From Saccoglossus kowalevskii (Eukaryota; Hemichordata; Enteropneusta; Harrimaniidae), in assembly GCF_000003605.2 (NCBI RefSeq), contig NW_003150758.1, positions 344,618 to 394,429 on the forward strand: a stretch of 49,812 bases of DNA, read 5' to 3'. Positions 39,701 through 45,700 of the stretch are shown here, piece by piece (the first letter of the stretch is position 1; each line of letters opens with the position of its first letter). A model generated the notes under the pieces. That model ran no database searches. It had not been told where the DNA came from and saw only the letters and a list, made by a program, of their open reading frames with translations. Both the position numbers and the translations under genes were made by a program.

Positions 39701-42700
39701 TCTCACTAAAGATGGAAGAGTTTTCACATTTGGACAAGGTAATGTGCATTAAAACATTTTGCTTCATTTTGTACTGCTACCGTACTCATATTTCTAGATT
39801 TACAAATCAATGTTTGAACTCTGAAAAAAATTGTCTTTATATTTTTACACTTTGTTTGCATTTTATAATTTTTTCATGCACTGAACAACATTTTATGGTT
39901 ACATCAGTTCTATTTGTTGTAAGATTTTGACTCCAAATCCAAATTGTGTTAACCCCATATTTTGCTTTCCGGACTCCAATTATTGAAGAGGGACCCAGTT
40001 TTTCAGGCAAGCTTGGGTCCAATCTCTGATAAAGTTATCCAAGATCAAATTTCAATTTCTTAAAATTTTGTAAGTGAGACTCATCTTGCTGAGACACTAG
40101 CGCAAACCCTGAGACTTTCTGAAAGTGTTTTGTTTCAATAAAACACAAGTAAGTTTATCATTCATGTATGCTTAATGCTTGAATAGATCGTTTAACTGGC
40201 ATACCAGAAGGTAGAGGGAGACCGACTAACAAACCACAGCAAGTACCAGGCTTATCCGGATATTACGTAGATGATATCACTGTTGGTTCCGAACATACAC
40301 TTGCATTAACATCCAGTGGAGATGTTTTTGCTTGGGGTAGCAATGGTGATGGTCAGGTAGGAATAGACTTGTTTCTATATTTTTAAGCGTACGTTTTACA
40401 AATTAAATGCTAGATATGCGACCCGTGTAATCATTATAACTAATGATTCTTTGTTTTATTTGTATATCATTGCAATATACCATGGAGCCTACGTTAATCT
40501 CCTTGATAACCATGGTGCATGTTGTTATGTGTTCCAGCCATATAATATATGGTAAATTTTGAACCAAATTCAAATAAATGCGGACAATATATAGCATATC
40601 TAATTTGCTTGAGTTGCTTTTGTGTGTGTTTGTTCCACATGTATTGATTGGTAAAGTCCTATTCAAGCTATATATATTTTCTGCACTATGTCATTCATTT
40701 GTGTAATTTTTGTGTTTCAACATAGCTTGGACTAGGTCATACAAACTCAGTAAGGGAACCGACCATGATCAGTGCACTACAAGGAAAGAATATAAGACAG
40801 GTCAGTATTCAATATTTGTGGACAATTCCATTGGGACAAGATATGTTGGAAATACAACAAAACTCAAAGATTAATTTGAAAGTTTACAATGTGAATATTG
40901 CCATATCTAGAAATGTGTGTATTTACTCAAAAGTCTATCTGTTATTATAGAAGAATAGTTCAAAGTCTGTAGTAGTTAATTAACATTAAAATTGACTGAT
41001 TTGGTCATTGATGTTAGTATCAAATGTTTATTAATTAAGTACTAAATTTAATATAAATTGAAATTTTTTACAGATTTCTGCAGGACGCACTCACAGTTCT
41101 GCATGGACAGCACCACCACCACCTAAAAGACAACCAGGTACCCCAGCACCATTGCAATTAGGTGAGTTCAACAAATTGAGTCATTTGATAAAAGTTTATC
41201 ACTGTGAATATTTTGAGATTGAAGTGTTATAAGACAGAAAAAATGATGCATATGATACCATACCTCCCTTTTAGCCTGAAAGATTGCATACTTGGTAATC
41301 TGAAAGTAACACTTTCCTGTTAGCGTTTCACAAGTAGCTATTATCTTTTTGCTGTGACCATCTCATGGAAACGTAGGTGGTTCTTGTACAAAGGTTTAAG
41401 TGTGAATAGGGTGGTCGCTGGTCGCATTAGACAGGTGGTCGCTATATATCCAGTTTTGTTTATATTGCAATGGGACTGCACAAAGGCGGTCGCTGTGAGC
41501 AGGTGGAAGCTAATCGAAAAAGTTAACACCTGTAAATCATCATAGTGTTATTAATTCATTTTCTTTTTTTATTTATTAGTTATATACCATTTTTCTTGTA
41601 TTGCCACGAGCAATATACAAACATATGTCATGACATTTTATAGGGTATTCATATTTCATTTCCTGCTTTAGGTCATCCTGAAACAATTCCACCCCAATTC
41701 ACTGCATTAAAAGAGTGCAGTGTAGATTCTGTGAGAGCCAGGCTACGACTATTACATCATTTCTCAGATTTAATTTATTCATCATGGAGGCTGCTAAACT
41801 TGACTCCACATCAGGTATGGTTCATTTTGTTTTCAGTTGCAGATATGGATAATGATTATATGTAGCTGTCTTCTTGGGAATCTTGGGAAAACAATGATAT
41901 ACAACAGGCTTTACATACTTATTTGTAAAATATCATTATTATTATACATCTGTCATTATGCGCGAATTGCATCTCACCATATTAGGAAATATCCATTCCA
42001 AATATGGAATGATCACACAGTATTACTAAAATGGTGAATGCTTATGAAAACATAGTTCATTTTGCTCAGCTCTGGGCTTCCTATACCAAGCTGTCGCATC
42101 AACCTCCGCTACACATCAGTCAATACTGTACTGCTTTTGTGTAATAGTTGTTTGTATCCGAATTCTTCATTATTTTATGAATATCTTGTCATTATAGTTG
42201 CACTTTTGTGATGATACTAAAATATGAGAAATTTGATGGTTATTAATTAATATGCATGGTAATATTTGATGACTTGTCCAAGTTACTGTGGGCAAAAAAT
42301 ATTTGATATTTAAATATTCATGACATAGGTCTCACAATTCTCACATATTCATCAAATAATAATCTCAGAAATCGCACAATCCCCAAATCCCATCAAACCT
42401 TAGGTGATATGCACAGAATGAGCACTAAATTCTAAAATAATACAACATCAGAAGTCAACAACAATATCATGACAACACGTTGGCAAAACCGGCATGTATT
42501 ATAATGAGCAACGTTCTCATATTCAGGCAATCTTCATGAATACAAACTATGATCCTGGGTATTTTGTTATGTTGAAGGTAAATATTGGTAAACATAATGC
42601 AGGCACTACAGGTCTTGTAAATGGACAATTGAGATCACTGTTGGCACCTAGAGTCTATACTTTGCCAATGGTTAGATCTGTTGGTAGAACTATGGTACAA

Positions 42701-45700
42701 GGAAAGAACTATGGACCACAAATAACTGTTAAAAGACTTGCTACAAGGTGAGTATCGAATTTCAATTATGTAATAATGTGTTATCACAGTTGAGGCAACA
42801 CAAATTTTACTTGATAAGGCACTATGATCAGTGTGGTAATTCTGTCATCCTCCAAAATGATATGTTAGGAAAACTAATAGAGAGGCTATAAAACTATTTT
42901 TTCAGTAATTTGGATGTAGCATTACCTTGTGCTGGTACATGTATATGAAAGGTAGGATTTCAACTTGTGAAGTCCAAAATGTACTTCTCAAATCCTTGAT
43001 TTACCCAGTACCCAAGCAAACAACATCTGGTATAAACTTGTGTTCATCAGGATAAACATTTGCTCAATCATAATTTCAGAGGTCGGAAATGTAAGCCCAT
43101 CTTTGTGCAGATTGCAAAACAAGTTGTCAAGTTGAAAGCGGCTGATCTTCGTCTACCAGCTAGAGCTTGGAAAGTTAAGCTAGTTGGTGAAGGTGCTGAT
43201 GATGCGGGTGGTGTATTTGATGACACTATTACTGAGATGTGTCAAGAGCTACAGACTGGTATTGTACCTTTATTGATACCAACTCCAAATGCTTCATCAG
43301 AAGCTGGACAGAATAGAGACAGGTTAGATGAACATTTAATTATTTATTACATTTATCAGTGTCACAGTGTAAGGCCTGCTTCAACCATTTTGTATTGCAC
43401 TACATCCTACATATTCAAAATTCCATTTAGAATATAACCATAATTCATTCAGTTGTTTGTCTTTTATGTATTTCAAGATCTGACGGGCATTGTAACTAAA
43501 GTGTCCAGCATTGTCCACTGTTTTTGTACTATTTGTGTTTAGGTATTGTGGAGTTTAATTGGAATTGATCAATTGGTTATAAAAAAAGTATTTGAAAATT
43601 ATTATGCAATAAAACATTTTGTCTTTGACTACAGGTTTGTGTTGAACCCATCGGCTAATACTGAGGAGCATCTATCTATGTTTAAATTTCTTGGTATACT
43701 ATTTGGAGTCGCAGTTAGAACTAAAAAGCCTTTAGATTTGCATCTTGCATCAATTGTATGGAAACAATTATGTGGCATGCCATTAACCTCAGATGATATA
43801 GATGAAGTGGATCTATTATTTATGCAGACTCTGAGAGGCATAAAAGATATTGATAAAAGTGGAGTCACTGATGAAAATTTCCATGAGGCAAGTATAGTAC
43901 AGTAGCACAGGGTGTGTGTATATTAGAGCCTACATGCATTTTTATTTTTCATTTATATATCATCATGTATGGGCAGGTTTCCATCCACTCTGAGCCCCAT
44001 GTAGGGTTGATCCTAGTACGGTATATTATAGGTGTGCACTGAGTATACACCCCCCATAGACAAGCGCACAAAAACACACAGACATTTGTATTTGCTTGTC
44101 ATTCATATTTGCTCGTTAACAGGCTTTGGATGTTGTTTTGTCTTTTCTTTTACCACTCTAGCAAATAAGTGGCCGTCGCCTGCCCTCTTTTCCTGTGCAG
44201 TTATAGCCAAAGACCCCAGTGATTATGTTACTTTCATTATCCATTATCTTATATTAGAAGCACATATTGTTTTATACAATACAAGACAAAGCCTAAATGA
44301 TTGTTTTATTACTATTATAATAATATTTATTTGTCAATAACATGACAATCAACTATCCCCACAGGTAATACCTCTGTACACCTTTGAATGTCAAAGTGCT
44401 GATGGTAGATTTGTACCTGTTGTACCAGGTGGTAGAAGTTTACCGTTGACTTACAACAACAGAAAAGACTATGTTGACAGGGCTCTTTATTATAGACAAC
44501 ATGAAATGGATTGTCAAGTAGCTGCTGTCAGAGAAGGAATGTCCTGGATTGTTCCTGTACCATTATTATCCTTATTAACTATGCAGCAGTTGGAACAAAT
44601 GGTTTGTGGTTTGCCACATATATCAATAGATGTATTGAAAAAAGTTGTCAGGTAAGTCACCTTTATATTTACTATTAATAGTTGACGCAAATACAGATCC
44701 ATGCGATATCAAATGTTGGTTAGTCAAGATTTCTATTTATATACGCATCTCTTACTGATCATATAACTGCATCAAGCCAAATAAAATGTCTGTTGATCAC
44801 TGTGTGGGGTTGGGTAATTTATTTCAAGTGGGTATCGTAGTCTGGAAAACATATTCCCAGACTAATTTGCTTTTTATGAAATTTTAGATAATAGGTTATT
44901 TAACCCATATACTTGTATGAAGGTTGGTGCCAGAATGAATAAAAAAAGGAATCATGATGTCAAATTTTTCCCTGATGGTTAAGATGCTTGAATAAACCAA
45001 AATTTCATAATTTTCACAATTTTTTGTATATGAGGCCTGCCTTGGTGACTTTGGAATATCATATACAACCACATATTTATTGAAAACAAATTCAACCGTA
45101 TGAATAAATTCAAAGAGACATTGGTAATATTATTTGTAGGTATCGTGAAATAGATGAAAACCACCATTTGGTCAACTGGTTGTGGCAGACATTGGAGGAA
45201 TTCACTAATGAAGAACGAATCCTATTCATGCGATTTGTATCTGGACGTTCCAGATTACCAGCAAATGTTGCTGATATCTCACAAAGATTTCAAATTATGA
45301 AAGTGGATAGAGTAAGTATACAAAATATTGAGTCAACTTTATGATCATGCAATTACATACAATTGCATTTAGTGAACATGTTTAGTGTTTAGTTCCCTTT
45401 GTGGACAGCAGTTTGGATGGAAGGCTTAGATTGGGTTAAATCACTCAAACTAACTTTATGGTCTGATTCAAGATGGCTGATTGGTGGCCTTTTAGTTTCT
45501 GAAATTGTTTCTCAAACATATGGTGTATTAGTCACTCAAATTAGAAGAGAACCCAATGTACAGACACATTTGTATGTTATGCTATTTTGTGAAATATTCA
45601 TTATTTCAAACTATGTATATTTGACTGGGCACAAAAAGTAATGTGGGACATGTAGGAAAATTTTTTTGTTTCGTTAGGACTGGAAATATATCTTCAATAT

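Noticed and set aside
41354-41545. Short frames around a ggtggtcgct motif repeated about three times
   Set aside because: Looks like part of a dispersed non-coding repeat; too short and diverged to define, and no boundaries visible.
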